Counted from the first letter of the stretch, positions 17,780-26,657 are shown. The stretch is 64,000 nucleotides of DNA from CAIKMD01 sp963729935 (GCA_963729935.1 CAVSPW010000010.1:319450-383449), one strand, 5' to 3'. The notes: generated by a model not told the origin, from the sequence alone. Program-made: numbers and translations.

Positions 17780-18610
17780 ATGGACGATGCGGCGGGAAAG
17801 GTTCAAGCCCATTATGGCCGCGGCGGTCTGATGGACCGAATCGTTGCGGCGCTCCAAGAGGCCGGAATCGATCCCGAGAAGCCCCGCTATCAGGATCTCT
17901 TTCCCTTCGACCAATTGCACAGCGTGGGGATCGTCGCCACCCGGGATCACGCCGAGCGCGCGGGCCTTCGCCCCGGCATGCAGGTGCTCGATCTGGGCTG
18001 CGGCGTCGGCGGCTCTTCGCGGTATCTCGCGGCGGAGCGCCAATGCCGCGTCACCGGCATCGATCTGACGGCGGAATTCATCGAGGTCGCGCGCGAGCTC
18101 ACGCGCCGTTGCGGCCTCGCCGCCCGGATCGCGTTCCGCGAGGCCGACGCGCTCTCCCTGCCCTTCCCCGATGAGAGCTTCGACCATGTCTGGTGCCATA
18201 ACGTCACCATGAACATCCCCGACAAGAAGGGGCTGGCGGCCGAGGTCGCGCGGGTGTTGAAGCGCGGCGCATGCTTTTCCTGCGTCGAGGTCGCGCAAGG
18301 CCCGGCGGGCGCGCCCAGCTTCCCGGTGCCCTGGGCCATGGATGCGTCAACGAGCTTCCTCGCCACGCCCGAAGAGATGCGCGCGGCGATCGAGGCGGCG
18401 GGGTTGCGGATCGTTCAGCAGCTCGACATCACGCCATCGACTCTCGCCTATGCCAAGGACACCGCCGAGCGCGTGGCGCGCGGCGAGGCGCCGCCGCTGC
18501 GCAACGCCGCCGTCATGGGCGAGGATTTCGCGACGCGCGTGCGCAACTCCTCGATCGGCTTCGCGGAGCGCAAGCTCCTCGATCAGTTCATCCTCGCCGA
18601 GCGGCCGTGA
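17780..18610 (+). CDS. SAM-dependent methyltransferase, class I
   Basis: 276 residues from ATG 17780, with GGAGAGG upstream. The SAM-binding motif I is VLDLGCGVGGSSRYLA, followed by TGIDLTAEFIEVA (motif post-I) and LPFPDESFDHVWCHNVTMNI. The overall layout resembles ubiE/sarcosine-dimethylglycine methyltransferase families, which methylate small molecules such as quinones, sterols or glycine derivatives. The substrate cannot be read from the sequence. An in-frame ATG at 17753 lacks a ribosome site. Confidence 0.82.
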   Translation: MDDAAGKVQAHYGRGGLMDRIVAALQEAGIDPEKPRYQDLFPFDQLHSVGIVATRDHAERAGLRPGMQVLDLGCGVGGSSRYLAAERQCRVTGIDLTAEFIEVARELTRRCGLAARIAFREADALSLPFPDESFDHVWCHNVTMNIPDKKGLAAEVARVLKRGACFSCVEVAQGPAGAPSFPVPWAMDASTSFLATPEEMRAAIEAAGLRIVQQLDITPSTLAYAKDTAERVARGEAPPLRNAAVMGEDFATRVRNSSIGFAERKLLDQFILAERP

Positions 18611-18737
18611 AACGCCAAACGCGCGCAGCGCGCGTCGCCGGTTGCCTGCAGAATGAAGCGGCCTCGAGGGGCGCCGGGCGGCGAAACCGCGGCGATCCCC
18701 GAAGCGGCAAATCGATCCTCGCCTGTCTCGCGAGCGA

Positions 18738-19661
18738 TCAGTTCCAATAGGGCGAGAACTGCGTCGCCACGACGTCTTCATAGCTCACCGCGCCTTTGAG
18801 AAGGCCCATTTGGCGCTGGAACTTCGTCATCCCGTCGACGAAGTCCCGGCTGATCGCGGCGCTATAGAAAGGCAGGTCGCGCCGCACCACATCGGCGATG
18901 AGTTCGGCTTCTTCCGCCGGGAAGAGCTTGCGGCCGACCTTGGTGGCAAGGCCGATGTCCTTCTTCAAGGCTTCCTGGGTCTTCACCAGCGCCCGCAGGG
19001 CCGCCGCGACCGCATCGGGATCGCGCGCGATCACCGCATCGGAGGTGATGAGCGCCGGCATCGTGTAATGGATCGCGCCGGGCGGCCCGTCGCCGCGCCG
19101 CGCGTCGATCACCATCGTGCCCGCGCCCGAGCGCACCGCCACTTCCGCACCCATGCCATTGGCCCAGAAGCCGTCGATGAGACCCGCCTGCAAGGCCTTG
19201 GCCGCCGCCACCCCGAAATTCTTGTTCTCGCCGAGGAAAGCGCCGGGCACCGGGCCGATCGTCACCTTGTCGCGCTCGATATCGATGCCGGATTCGACGA
19301 GCAGCCGCTTGAGGCCGAGTTCCACCAGAGGCGCGGCGCCGATCTTGAGCCCCTTGATCGCTTCGATATCGCCCTGCTTTGCGTTCAAATCCGAGCGCAG
19401 GATCAGGAACCAGTACATGTTCTGCGCCAGCGCGCCGATCAGCTTGCCGCCTTTCCATTCCGGAAACGCATGCGGCACGCTATGGGCCGAACCGCCGACG
19501 AAATCGATGCCGCCGTCGCGCAGCACTTCCAAGGTCTTGTCGACCGGAAAGATGAGCTCGAGCTCCATGTCGAGGCCCTCATCCTTGAAGAAGCCCAACT
19601 CGACCGCCGCGGCGGCCGGGAAGTAGGAATTCGAGATCAGGTCAGGAATAGCGATTTTCAT
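18738..19661 (-). CDS. ABC substrate-binding-like protein of the NMT1/THI5 family, without signal peptide
   Basis: 307 residues beginning MKIAIPDLISNSYFPAAAAV, with GGGAGAA before the ATG. The fold follows the periplasmic binding type (GGIDFVGGSAHSVPHAFPEW, LKIGAAPLVELGLKRLL). There is no signal peptide, which is unusual for a transporter protein and closer to cytoplasmic THI5-like enzymes or ligand-binding sensors. It lies about 90 bases downstream of the flavin monooxygenase gene on the same strand and may share its transcript, so a link with the same catabolic substrate is likely but unproven. Confidence 0.75.
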   Translation of the reverse strand: MKIAIPDLISNSYFPAAAAVELGFFKDEGLDMELELIFPVDKTLEVLRDGGIDFVGGSAHSVPHAFPEWKGGKLIGALAQNMYWFLILRSDLNAKQGDIEAIKGLKIGAAPLVELGLKRLLVESGIDIERDKVTIGPVPGAFLGENKNFGVAAAKALQAGLIDGFWANGMGAEVAVRSGAGTMVIDARRGDGPPGAIHYTMPALITSDAVIARDPDAVAAALRALVKTQEALKKDIGLATKVGRKLFPAEEAELIADVVRRDLPFYSAAISRDFVDGMTKFQRQMGLLKGAVSYEDVVATQFSPYWN

Positions 19662-19753
19662 TCATTCTTCTCCCGTGAAGGCCGGCCGGCGCGCGCCGGC
19701 CGCGATATTACCCGGAATAGGTCCGATGCCAGCCGCAAACCTGCCCCCGCGGC

Positions 19754-20962
19754 CTATGGGATCGACAGCGAGCGCCGAAAGCCGTCGATCATCGCGACCC
19801 GCTTGAGATAGGCGCGCAGCCGCGCCCGGTCGGCGACGATGTCGCGCAATTCCCGATGGAACTTTGCCCGCTCGGCCGGATCCTTCTGCTCGATGTTCTT
19901 CTTGTTCTCGATCGTCTGGCGTTGGAGATATTCCTGCGCCACGGTTCGCCGCTGCCGGTCGTACAGATCGAACAGGTCTTCGCTCTCGCCGTCGAACCAG
20001 ACGCGTTTGAGTTTGTCGGCCAGGTTGAAGGCGTCGTGGAAGCCGAAATTCATGCCCATGCCGCCGAGCGGATTGTTGATATGCGCGGCGTCGCCGGCGA
20101 TCAGCATGCGCCCGTCGCGATAGCATGAGGCGACGCGCTGATGCACGTCATAGAGATTGCGATGGACCACGTCGTAATCGCCGCTCTTCGGGTGAAAGCC
20201 CTGGATGCGCCGCTGCACCGCGGCTTCATCGAAAATCGCCTCGACCGGCGCGTCGGCGTCGACGGGCAGGACGACGCGCCAAATGCCCTTTTCGTCCTGG
20301 CCGGGCACCTTGAACAAGGCGCACCATTCATCGGGATCGGCGATGTAATTGGTGAGCGCATAACCGGCCTCGGCAAAATCATAACGTGTGCTCAACACGA
20401 GGAAGCGCTCGGGATAGGTGAAGCCCTGGAAATCCACCTTCATCGACTTGCGCACCTGGCTGCGCCCGCCGTCGCAGCCGATGATGTAGCGGGCGCGCAT
20501 CGTGGTCTCACCCGAGGGCGTGGCGACCGTCGCCGTCACGCCGTCGGCGTCTTGTTCCACCTGGGAAACGCGATGCTGCTGCAGGATAGCGTGATTCGCG
20601 TAATCCTTGAGCATGTCGCGCAAAATGTAGCAGATTTTGTGCTGCTCCAGCATCAGGCGGTAGGGGAACGGCGTGTCCTCGGCCAGCACGCCGAGGTCGA
20701 AATCCGCGACCACGCCCGTCTTGCGGTCCCGGTAGTGGTAGTTGCGCACGATGTAGCCGCGCTCCAAGAGAGTTTTGGTCACGCCGATTGCGTCGAAAAG
20801 CTCCAAGCTCGGCGGGTGGATCGTGCCGGCGCGCGGATCGTCGAAAATCTTGTCGCCGGCTTCGAGCATGACGAAGGGGATGCCGAGCCGGGCGAGGATC
20901 AACGCCGTCGTATAACCGATCGGGCCACCCCCGACGATCAGCACGCGATCGGTCAGCGACAT
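19754..20962 (-). CDS. FAD-dependent aromatic monooxygenase (MhpA/PheA-like)
   Basis: 402 residues from ATG 20962 with AGGAGG four bases upstream. Motifs of group A flavin hydroxylases are present: the Rossmann GxGxxG as VLIVGGGPIGYTTALILARL, the DG fingerprint in YIIGCDGGRSQVRK, and the GD motif in RMLIAGDAAHINNPLGGMGMN. Such enzymes add a hydroxyl group to phenolic or pyridine rings using NAD(P)H. The divergent gene encodes a maleate-isomerase-like protein, so the two may act in one ring-cleavage pathway. The exact substrate is unknown. Confidence 0.86.
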   Translation of the reverse strand: MSLTDRVLIVGGGPIGYTTALILARLGIPFVMLEAGDKIFDDPRAGTIHPPSLELFDAIGVTKTLLERGYIVRNYHYRDRKTGVVADFDLGVLAEDTPFPYRLMLEQHKICYILRDMLKDYANHAILQQHRVSQVEQDADGVTATVATPSGETTMRARYIIGCDGGRSQVRKSMKVDFQGFTYPERFLVLSTRYDFAEAGYALTNYIADPDEWCALFKVPGQDEKGIWRVVLPVDADAPVEAIFDEAAVQRRIQGFHPKSGDYDVVHRNLYDVHQRVASCYRDGRMLIAGDAAHINNPLGGMGMNFGFHDAFNLADKLKRVWFDGESEDLFDLYDRQRRTVAQEYLQRQTIENKKNIEQKDPAERAKFHRELRDIVADRARLRAYLKRVAMIDGFRRSLSIP

Positions 20963-20999
20963 CGTCCCTCCTGTTGTATTTGCCGGCAAGCCGCATACT

Positions 21000-21842
21000 A
21001 TGACGGAGCGAAGAAATCAAAATCCGTGCCAAGACGGCAAGCCAAGGAGAGGTGCGATCAGCCAGCCCGTCGGCAAACGGACCAAAGCCCAGGCGCCGTG
21101 GATCGGCATCCGCGCCCGCATCGGCGTGATCATTCCTTCGACGAATATCGGCGTCGAACACGACTGCCAGCGCATCCTTCCCGAGGGCGTGAGCTGGCAT
21201 TTCGGGCGCTTCTGGGTGGAACAGCCGGATCTTTCGAGCGACCGCATGTTCCTCGCCTTCATCGAGGCCATTCGCAAGACGATCCCGCATGCGATGCGCG
21301 ACATCATGACCTGCGAGCCGAGCCATATCATGATGGGCATGTCCGCCGAAACCTTCTGGGGCGGGCTCGAAGGCAATGCCGAGTTCGAGCAGCGCCTGCG
21401 CGAATATATCGGCCCCGATATGGGCCTCACCAGCGGCGCGGCCGCGCTGCGCGGCGCGCTCGACAAATTCGGCGCCAAGCGCGTCGCCGCCCTCACGCCC
21501 TATCAGCCGATCGGCGACGCACAGGTGCGCCGCTTTCTGGAAGAATCGGGCTACGAGGTCACCAAGGTCGTCGGCCTGAAATGCGACAGCGCGACCTCGA
21601 TCGCGCACACGCCGCAGAAGGAAGTGATCGACGCCGTCGTCAACGAGCTCGATGGCGAGGATGTGGACGCCATCGTGCAGGCCGGAACCAATCTTTCGGC
21701 GATGAACATCTTCCCGACCTTGGAACACCAGCTCGGCAAGCCGGTCATCCCGATCAATGTGGCGACGATCTGGCATGCCTTGCGCGCCCAGGGCATCGAC
21801 GACCGCTTTCACGGCAAGGGCTGGCTTCTCGAACGCTTCTGA
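21000..21842 (+). CDS. Asp/Glu racemase superfamily protein, maleate cis-trans isomerase-like
   Basis: Up to 280 residues. The core starts IRARIGVIIPSTNIGVEHD and includes MGMSAETFWGGLEG, LTSGAAALRGALDKFGAKR and VQAGTNLSAMNIFP, as in maleate isomerases and arylmalonate decarboxylases. These isomerise maleate to fumarate, or racemise or decarboxylate small acids, with catalytic cysteines; the usual first Cys is replaced by Thr/Asn in PSTN and the second by Gly-Thr in QAGTN, so the chemistry may differ. The ATG at 21000 has no ribosome site, while AAGGAG precedes an in-frame ATC at 21057, a possible rare start. It is divergent from the monooxygenase gene, 37 bases apart. Confidence 0.78.
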   Translation: MTERRNQNPCQDGKPRRGAISQPVGKRTKAQAPWIGIRARIGVIIPSTNIGVEHDCQRILPEGVSWHFGRFWVEQPDLSSDRMFLAFIEAIRKTIPHAMRDIMTCEPSHIMMGMSAETFWGGLEGNAEFEQRLREYIGPDMGLTSGAAALRGALDKFGAKRVAALTPYQPIGDAQVRRFLEESGYEVTKVVGLKCDSATSIAHTPQKEVIDAVVNELDGEDVDAIVQAGTNLSAMNIFPTLEHQLGKPVIPINVATIWHALRAQGIDDRFHGKGWLLERF

Positions 21843-22611
21843 TCCCGAAGGCGCTGTCGTCGCTCGGTTCCGCGATGCTTTGGCGGCGCCGCGTGCCCCG
21901 GTCCTGCACGCCTCTCAATATTGGCTTCTGCGACCACCAATGCCGGCTCTCATATGGCGCAGCCGCAGCATGGCGCCGAGCGCGCCCATGGCCTGCGCCG
22001 TCGTATTGAGCTCCAACGTCCTCGCAAGGAGCGTTGCCTAGAGCGTTTTCGAGCGAAGTGGATACCGGTTCGCGTGAAGGAAACGCGACAAAACAAAAAG
22101 CGAGAGCCCCGGCTTTGATTCCATCAAAGCCGGAAAGGCTCTAGGCCATGCCACGTCCCTGATTGTGCGAGGCGGCCAAACTAATAATGTGTCGAACGGT
22201 CGGTGCCACCTGACAGGCCGCTGAAAAGCGATTTCGAGAGTCCACCAACGCAGGATCGATCCGCCGCCGGTTCGCGCGCAAGGTTGATTGGCAGCGAGCA
22301 TCCTGATGATTCTTTTCTGCCCCCTTGTCGCGTCGCTTCGAGTTTTTCAGTATATGGCTAATCGTTAGTCGGACATATCAAAGTACTTTATAAACTAAAC
22401 GCGCGACATACTGCAATCTAATCTAGACGATACAGAACATATCAAGATTCTGTGTTCACGATTTCTCGACGATTTCAGAATATATAGGTGCGCCCTCGTA
22501 GCCAGGTCGGGACTTTTACGTCGCGGCGTTCCGCCATCGTCGGCTACCAGAGTATCTCAGTTTCCATCGCGCAAGCGCCGGCGCCGATCCACAATGTCAG
22601 GAGAACATGAA
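21843..22611. other. Long intergenic region with hairpin repeat and AT-rich promoter zone
   Basis: About 770 bases. 21843-22037 shows nothing I recognise. Repeat copy 2 sits at 22038-22144. From about 22320 to 22490 the sequence is unusually AT-rich (TATATGG, TTTATAAAC, TAATCTAGACG), and probably contains the promoter of the secreted small protein at 22612. Confidence 0.5.
22038..22144 (+). repeat. Intergenic hairpin repeat, copy 2
   Basis: Begins and ends with a CTAG border (CTAGAGCG... and ...GGCTCTAG). It holds the conserved core GAGCGAAGTGGATACCGG and the GGCTTTGAT-TCC-ATCAAAGCC hairpin. Orientation is opposite to copy 1 and the same as copy 3. The bordering CTAG words match the divergent copy at 33072. 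Confidence 0.85.
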
Positions 22612-22923
22612 ATGAATAAGTCGTTGCTTGCCTTCGCCCTTGCCCTCGGGCTTTCGACCGGCCTCGCCGCTACCGCGCGCGCCGATGAATCCACGTGGGC
22701 GACCCCGTCCGTGCCGCAGCAGACGGCGCAGATGCCGACGCGAGACATGGAAGCGCGGTCGATCGACGCCTATGAACACAACGTCAACCCGCTCGCGCGT
22801 GGCGGCTTGGAGAAGACGGGTCCCTACGACATCGCCGATCTGTTTGTCGGCACGGACGGCTACCCGTTGCCGGGCTGGGCTGCCATTGGCTTCGGTAGCG
22901 AAGCGGGCGGCGGCGACGAATAA
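22612..22923 (+). CDS. Small secreted protein of unknown function
   Basis: 103 residues from ATG 22612 with AGGAG upstream. Residues 1-25 form a clear signal peptide (LLAFALALGLSTGLAATARA). The mature part is polar, with one Gly-rich tail and no cysteines. I do not recognise a family. A strong terminator follows directly, so it is a single-gene unit; the AT-rich upstream region suggests its own promoter. Confidence 0.65.
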   Translation: MNKSLLAFALALGLSTGLAATARADESTWATPSVPQQTAQMPTRDMEARSIDAYEHNVNPLARGGLEKTGPYDIADLFVGTDGYPLPGWAAIGFGSEAGGGDE

Positions 22924-22944
22924 GCGCCGTTAGCACGCGAGTCA

Positions 22945-22975
22945 CCGCGCCGCCTTCGGGCGGCGCGGTTCGACT
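22945..22975 (+). terminator. Rho-independent terminator after the small secreted protein
   Basis: A perfect 10-bp stem CCGCGCCGCC / GGCGGCGCGG closes a TTCG tetraloop and is followed by a T-containing tail (TTCGACTTT). Confidence 0.75.
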
Positions 22976-23403
22976 TTCATTAGGCCCCCTCGCCGCGGCC
23001 GCCTTCGCGATCCTCCGGGCCTTCGCGCTGACCACGACCCTTCCATTCTCATGAGACTGCCGAAAACTCGTCGGGGCGGTCGGATGAACGCGCTGTCGGG
23101 CGTCGCGATGTCTGGCGATCACGCCGGAACGTCGACCGACCCGTACCGCGCAAAGTTCAAAACGACCTCGTCGGCGAATTCTTCAGCATCCCGCTCATCG
23201 AGCATTCCCATCCTCTAACCGCAGAGGGATGAGACGGACGACCGCGAGCCGCGCATCCCGAAACATCGTTTGCCGCTCGGGGCGCGGCCCAAAGCGTTTT
23301 CATGCGCGTCACGCCCGGATTACCATCGCCCGGGTGTGGAGGAGGATGCTCCTCGCGGCACCGGCGCCGTTCGAGGCCCTCACCTGAACCTTGGGAAGTC
23401 GTC
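22976..23403. other. Intergenic region with decayed copy of an MFS gene upstream region
   Basis: No convincing gene in about 430 bases. The part from 23283 onward resembles the upstream region of the MFS gene at 27043-27171 (shared AAGCGTTTTCATGCG, TTCGAGGCC and CCTTTGGG-like words), continuing into the overlapping pseudogene listed below. Confidence 0.55.
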
Positions 23404-23462
23404 TTAGGAGATTTTTTCCCTAACCGCCCGTGGATCGTGTTCGCGTCGATCGGCGGCTTCGG
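23283..23462 (+). pseudogene. Degenerate copy of the 5' end of the MFS transporter gene
   Basis: Compared with 27043-27228, this stretch keeps GGATCGTGTTCGCGTCGATC exactly and encodes EVVLGDFFPNRPWIVFASI against EVVVGDFFRNRWWIVFASI. The GTG start of the MFS gene is TTA here and the similarity stops after about 20 codons. It is therefore a relic of a duplication or of a deleted second transporter. The antisense strand of its 3' part has been taken up in the small gene at 23404. Confidence 0.7.
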
Positions 23463-23589
23463 CTTCCAGCGCGAGGCAGAGCGCTTCTTCGGCAAAGAGG
23501 CGCTTGATGAAAGGATCGAATGCCTTTCGGCCGGCCTTTCTGAATTGCTGCGACAGCTTGCGAAGCCGCTTGGGGCTGAGATCGGACAT
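23404..23589 (-). CDS. Small hypothetical basic protein
   Basis: 61 residues beginning MSDLSPKRLRKLSQQFRKAG. Its ATG is two bases after the stop of the gene at 23592, so translation is probably coupled. The C-terminal 20 residues (RREHDPRAVREKIS) are read from the antisense of the degenerate MFS fragment, so the present C-terminus arose by fusion to foreign sequence. No family recognised. Confidence 0.5.
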   Translation of the reverse strand: MSDLSPKRLRKLSQQFRKAGRKAFDPFIKRLFAEEALCLALEAEAADRREHDPRAVREKIS

Positions 23590-23591
23590 GA

Positions 23592-23744
23592 TCAGTCGCG
23601 CTTTTCCATTCCATCGAGTTCCTTGAGGCTCGCCTCTTCCTGGCCGAGCAAGCGCTCGATTTCGCGGCGGCGGCCCGGGTCGATGTTGTGGCGCAGTAAT
23701 TCGCGAAAGCGCGCGATGTTCTGCTCAATGACCCATCGGTCCAT
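23592..23744 (-). CDS. Small helical protein of the 'ERLLxxE' type
   Basis: 50 residues from ATG 23744, with GGAGGAAAGGGG upstream. The sequence MDRWVIEQNIARFRELLRHN then RRREIERLLGQEEASLKEL resembles the small protein at 32911 (NVDHYRALLK, SVIERLLAEAKADL). Both are short two-helix proteins common in this bacterial group, of unknown role. It is the first gene of a two-gene unit with 23404. Confidence 0.6.
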   Translation of the reverse strand: MDRWVIEQNIARFRELLRHNIDPGRRREIERLLGQEEASLKELDGMEKRD

Positions 23745-24388
23745 CGGCCCCTTTCCTCCCTTTGCCCTTTGGGGGAATTGCACCCTTGAGGCTTCCGCTC
23801 CGCCGTCGAGCCAGCACAGCGTCCCCGATCTTCCGCTCGGTTCGCCCGCCTGCCGCTGTTCGCGGCCGTGAATTGCCGTCGGGTCGCTGCATTCTCTGCG
23901 ACTGGCAAAAAAAGCCTCGCCTGAAACCCTATGGCTGGATTGCGCTTCTCGACAGGCTCGGATTCTCCCTAGGTATTTCTACCCGGTTGATCGGCGATCG
24001 AAGCGGCGCCACGCTATGGACTGGCCCAGCCGCGTGCGCCGGATTGATCACGCCACCCGTGTCCTTGATACGCAGGGCTGCGGTGCCTTCGGTGGAACAA
24101 TCGGCTTCGGCCGGCGTGCCGCTTGGTCGGTCTTGCGCCGCTAACTGGCGCCTTAAATCAATATTGCGTTTCGGCAGTTCAAGGATCGTTTTTTCAACAG
24201 CATCGACCTAACCAGGACACGCATATTCTTGAAACATCTATCCGTCGCCGGGACCGCGAAGCGCCGTCCGTAGGTACCCGGCTTGTTTATTGTCCCATGC
24301 GCCGGAACCGGATTATGGTAGTTGGTAGTGCGGGGATAAGCTTTCGTCGTGAGGCGAAAGCCCGAGCCGCTCAAACGGAGAGGGAGGC
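23745..24388. other. Intergenic region upstream of the GAF/PAS kinase
   Basis: About 640 bases, divergent promoters expected. I see no gene with good codon use. The zone 24150-24330 is AT-richer (AATATTGCGTTTC, TTTATTGTCCC) and is the likely promoter region of the kinase/regulator operon. No clear repeat. Confidence 0.4.
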
Positions 24389-26047
24389 GTGAGCCTCGAC
24401 GAGCAGGCGTCCTTGGACGACGTCATCATCACGCGGGAACTCGCGCAGCGACCGCACCGGCCGCCGGACCACGCGGCCGAAAACGCCGCTCTGGTTGCGT
24501 TGGCGCGGTGTTGCTCCAATACGCCGGATGTGATCCTCGACGCCTTGGTCGACACGGCTCTCCGGCTCTGCCGCGCCGGAACCGCCGGCATCAGCATGCT
24601 CGAAGCGACAAGCGACGGCGGTGAAATCTTCCGATGGTCGGCTCTCGCGGGCGCCTATGCGGCGCATCGCGGCGGCACGACGCCGCGCGACTTCAGCCCC
24701 TGCGGCACATGCCTCGACCGAAATGCGCCTCAACTTTATCTCTACCCGCGGCGGTACTTCACATATTTCGCCGCTGCCGAACCCCCGCCGGTCGTCGAGG
24801 GTTTGGTGATCCCATTCTACGTGCGCAATCGGCCGCTCGGCACGATCTGGATCGTTTCGCATGACGAGCGGAGCCGCTTCGACAGCGAAGACCTTCGGAT
24901 CATGACCAGCCTCGCCGAATTCACCGGCGCGGGATGGTCTATTTTTTCGGGGTTCGCGAGCATCGTCGAGAACTCTCAGGATGCGATCATCGGCGAGAGC
25001 TTGGACGGCACCGTCACGAGCTGGAATAAGGCCGCAGAGGAGATGCTCGGCTATTCCGCCGGGGAAATCCTCGGACGGCCGATCGCCTTGCTGTTCCCGC
25101 CGGACCGGATCGCGGAGGAAGAGCAGATCCTGGCACGGCTGCGCCGCGGCGAGCGCGTCGAGCATTTCGAGACGATTCGCCGCCGCAAGGAGGGGAACGA
25201 TATCCACGTCTCTCTTTCCATTTCGCTCATCCGCAATCTTGCCGGCGAGATCATCGGCGCCTCGAAGATCGCGCGGGATATCTCGGAACAGAAGCTCACC
25301 CGAGCGCGCCTCGAAGAGGTCCAATCGCAGCTGCTCCATGTCTCGCGGCTGAGCACGATGGGCCAGATGGCTTCGAGCCTCGCGCATGAACTCAACCAGC
25401 CTTTGACCGCGGTGAGGAGTTATGTCTCGACCCTGCAGCTGCTGGCCGGCGCGTCGCAGCTGGAGCGGGAGCAGATCGGCGAGATCGCCACGCGCGCCGA
25501 CGAGCAGGCCGCGCGCGCGGGCACCGTCATTCGCCATCTGCGGGAGTTCGTCGCCAAGGGAGAGACCGAACGGCGGCTGGAAGACGTCAATAGCGTCGTC
25601 GAGGAAGCGGCCCATTTCGCCTTGATCGAGGCCAAGCACAAGGACATACGGATATTTATCCGGCTTGGCGAGGACCTGCCGCCGGCGCTCATCGATCGGA
25701 TCCAGATGCAGCAGGTCGTCGTCAACCTCATACGCAACGCGCTGGAGGCGATGGAGGGAATAGAGCCGCGGCAGTTGACGATCTCGACCGCGCGGCTTCG
25801 CCAAACCGAGGCGATCGAGATCGCGGTCGCCGACACGGGCCCGGGCATCGCGCCCGAGATTGCGGCTCGGTTGTTCCAGCCTTTCGTAACCAGCAAGAGA
25901 TCGGGGATGGGTCTCGGCCTTTCGATCTGCCGCGAGATCGTCGAAGCGCATGGCGGACGTCTCTCGGCGGCTTCCAACGCGCCGAGTGGCTCGGTGTTCT
26001 CGGTGATGCTGCCCTTGCCGGACCCGGAGGCGGGCGATGGCACCTAA
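24389..26047 (+). CDS. GAF-PAS sensor histidine kinase, FixL-like
   Basis: 552 residues from GTG 24389 (GGAG upstream). Order: GAF domain (about 35-175, with SPCGTCLDRNAPQLYLYPRR), PAS with PAC (about 190-300, QDAIIGESLDGTVTSWNKAA), HisKA with His333 (LAHELNQPLTAVRSYV), and HATPase (about 430-545, VVNLIRNALEAMEG, DTGPGIAPE, GMGLGLSICREIVEAHGG). The catalytic half is FixL/DctB-like. The PAS domain lacks a histidine where FixL has its haem ligand (IAEEEQILARL here), so haem-based oxygen sensing is unlikely. The last 11 bases overlap the response regulator gene. No membrane segment: a cytoplasmic sensor. Confidence 0.88.
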   Translation: MSLDEQASLDDVIITRELAQRPHRPPDHAAENAALVALARCCSNTPDVILDALVDTALRLCRAGTAGISMLEATSDGGEIFRWSALAGAYAAHRGGTTPRDFSPCGTCLDRNAPQLYLYPRRYFTYFAAAEPPPVVEGLVIPFYVRNRPLGTIWIVSHDERSRFDSEDLRIMTSLAEFTGAGWSIFSGFASIVENSQDAIIGESLDGTVTSWNKAAEEMLGYSAGEILGRPIALLFPPDRIAEEEQILARLRRGERVEHFETIRRRKEGNDIHVSLSISLIRNLAGEIIGASKIARDISEQKLTRARLEEVQSQLLHVSRLSTMGQMASSLAHELNQPLTAVRSYVSTLQLLAGASQLEREQIGEIATRADEQAARAGTVIRHLREFVAKGETERRLEDVNSVVEEAAHFALIEAKHKDIRIFIRLGEDLPPALIDRIQMQQVVVNLIRNALEAMEGIEPRQLTISTARLRQTEAIEIAVADTGPGIAPEIAARLFQPFVTSKRSGMGLGLSICREIVEAHGGRLSAASNAPSGSVFSVMLPLPDPEAGDGT

Positions 26048-26657
26048 GCCGAATGTCTATATCGTCGATGACGACGAGCCCGTGCGGCACGCGCTCAGTC
26101 TGCTGCTTTTGGCCACCGGCTTCGGCGTGCGCAGCTTCGGCTCGGCGCAGGATTTCCTCGTCGACGCGCGCGAGCTCGCTCCCGGCTGCCTCGTCTCCGA
26201 TGTCCGAATGCCCGGGATCGATGGGTTGGAGCTGACCAAGACGCTGACCGAGCGCAGCATGCCCTTCCCCGTGGTGCTGATCACCGGTCATGCCGACATG
26301 ACCATCGCGATGCGCGCCATGAAGGCCGGTGCCGTGGACTTCGTCGAAAAGCCGTTCTCGCGAGAGACCGTTCTCGAGAGCATTGCGCGGGCTTTGGATC
26401 GGCTTGAACGGAGTTGGCACGAGACCGAGACCGTTGAAGAGGCGCGCACGCATCTGGCGCTGTTGACCGAGCGCGAGCATCAGGTGCTGCAATGCCTTCT
26501 GGCGGGCCAGCCGAACAAGATCATCGCGCACGATCTCGGCATTAGCCGCCGCACGGTGGAAGGTCATCGCGCGCGCATCATGGATAAAATGCAAGCCCGA
26601 AGCCTGTCCCAACTGGTGCGGCTTGCTTTGGCGGCGGGGATCAAGATCGCCCCGTGA
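26037..26657 (+). CDS. FixJ-family response regulator
   Basis: 206 residues. The receiver domain (1-125) has the acidic pocket VDDDEP, phospho-acceptor Asp55 (LVSDVRMPGIDG), Thr in LITGHAD, and Lys in FVEKPFSRE. The C-terminal LuxR-class helix-turn-helix (about 140-205) reads LTEREHQVLQCLLAGQPNK, then GISRRTVEGHRARIMDKM. The start overlaps the end of the kinase gene, so the two are translationally coupled and are cognate partners. Target genes are not evident; the divergent or downstream transporter is one possibility. Confidence 0.9.
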   Translation: MAPKPNVYIVDDDEPVRHALSLLLLATGFGVRSFGSAQDFLVDARELAPGCLVSDVRMPGIDGLELTKTLTERSMPFPVVLITGHADMTIAMRAMKAGAVDFVEKPFSRETVLESIARALDRLERSWHETETVEEARTHLALLTEREHQVLQCLLAGQPNKIIAHDLGISRRTVEGHRARIMDKMQARSLSQLVRLALAAGIKIAP

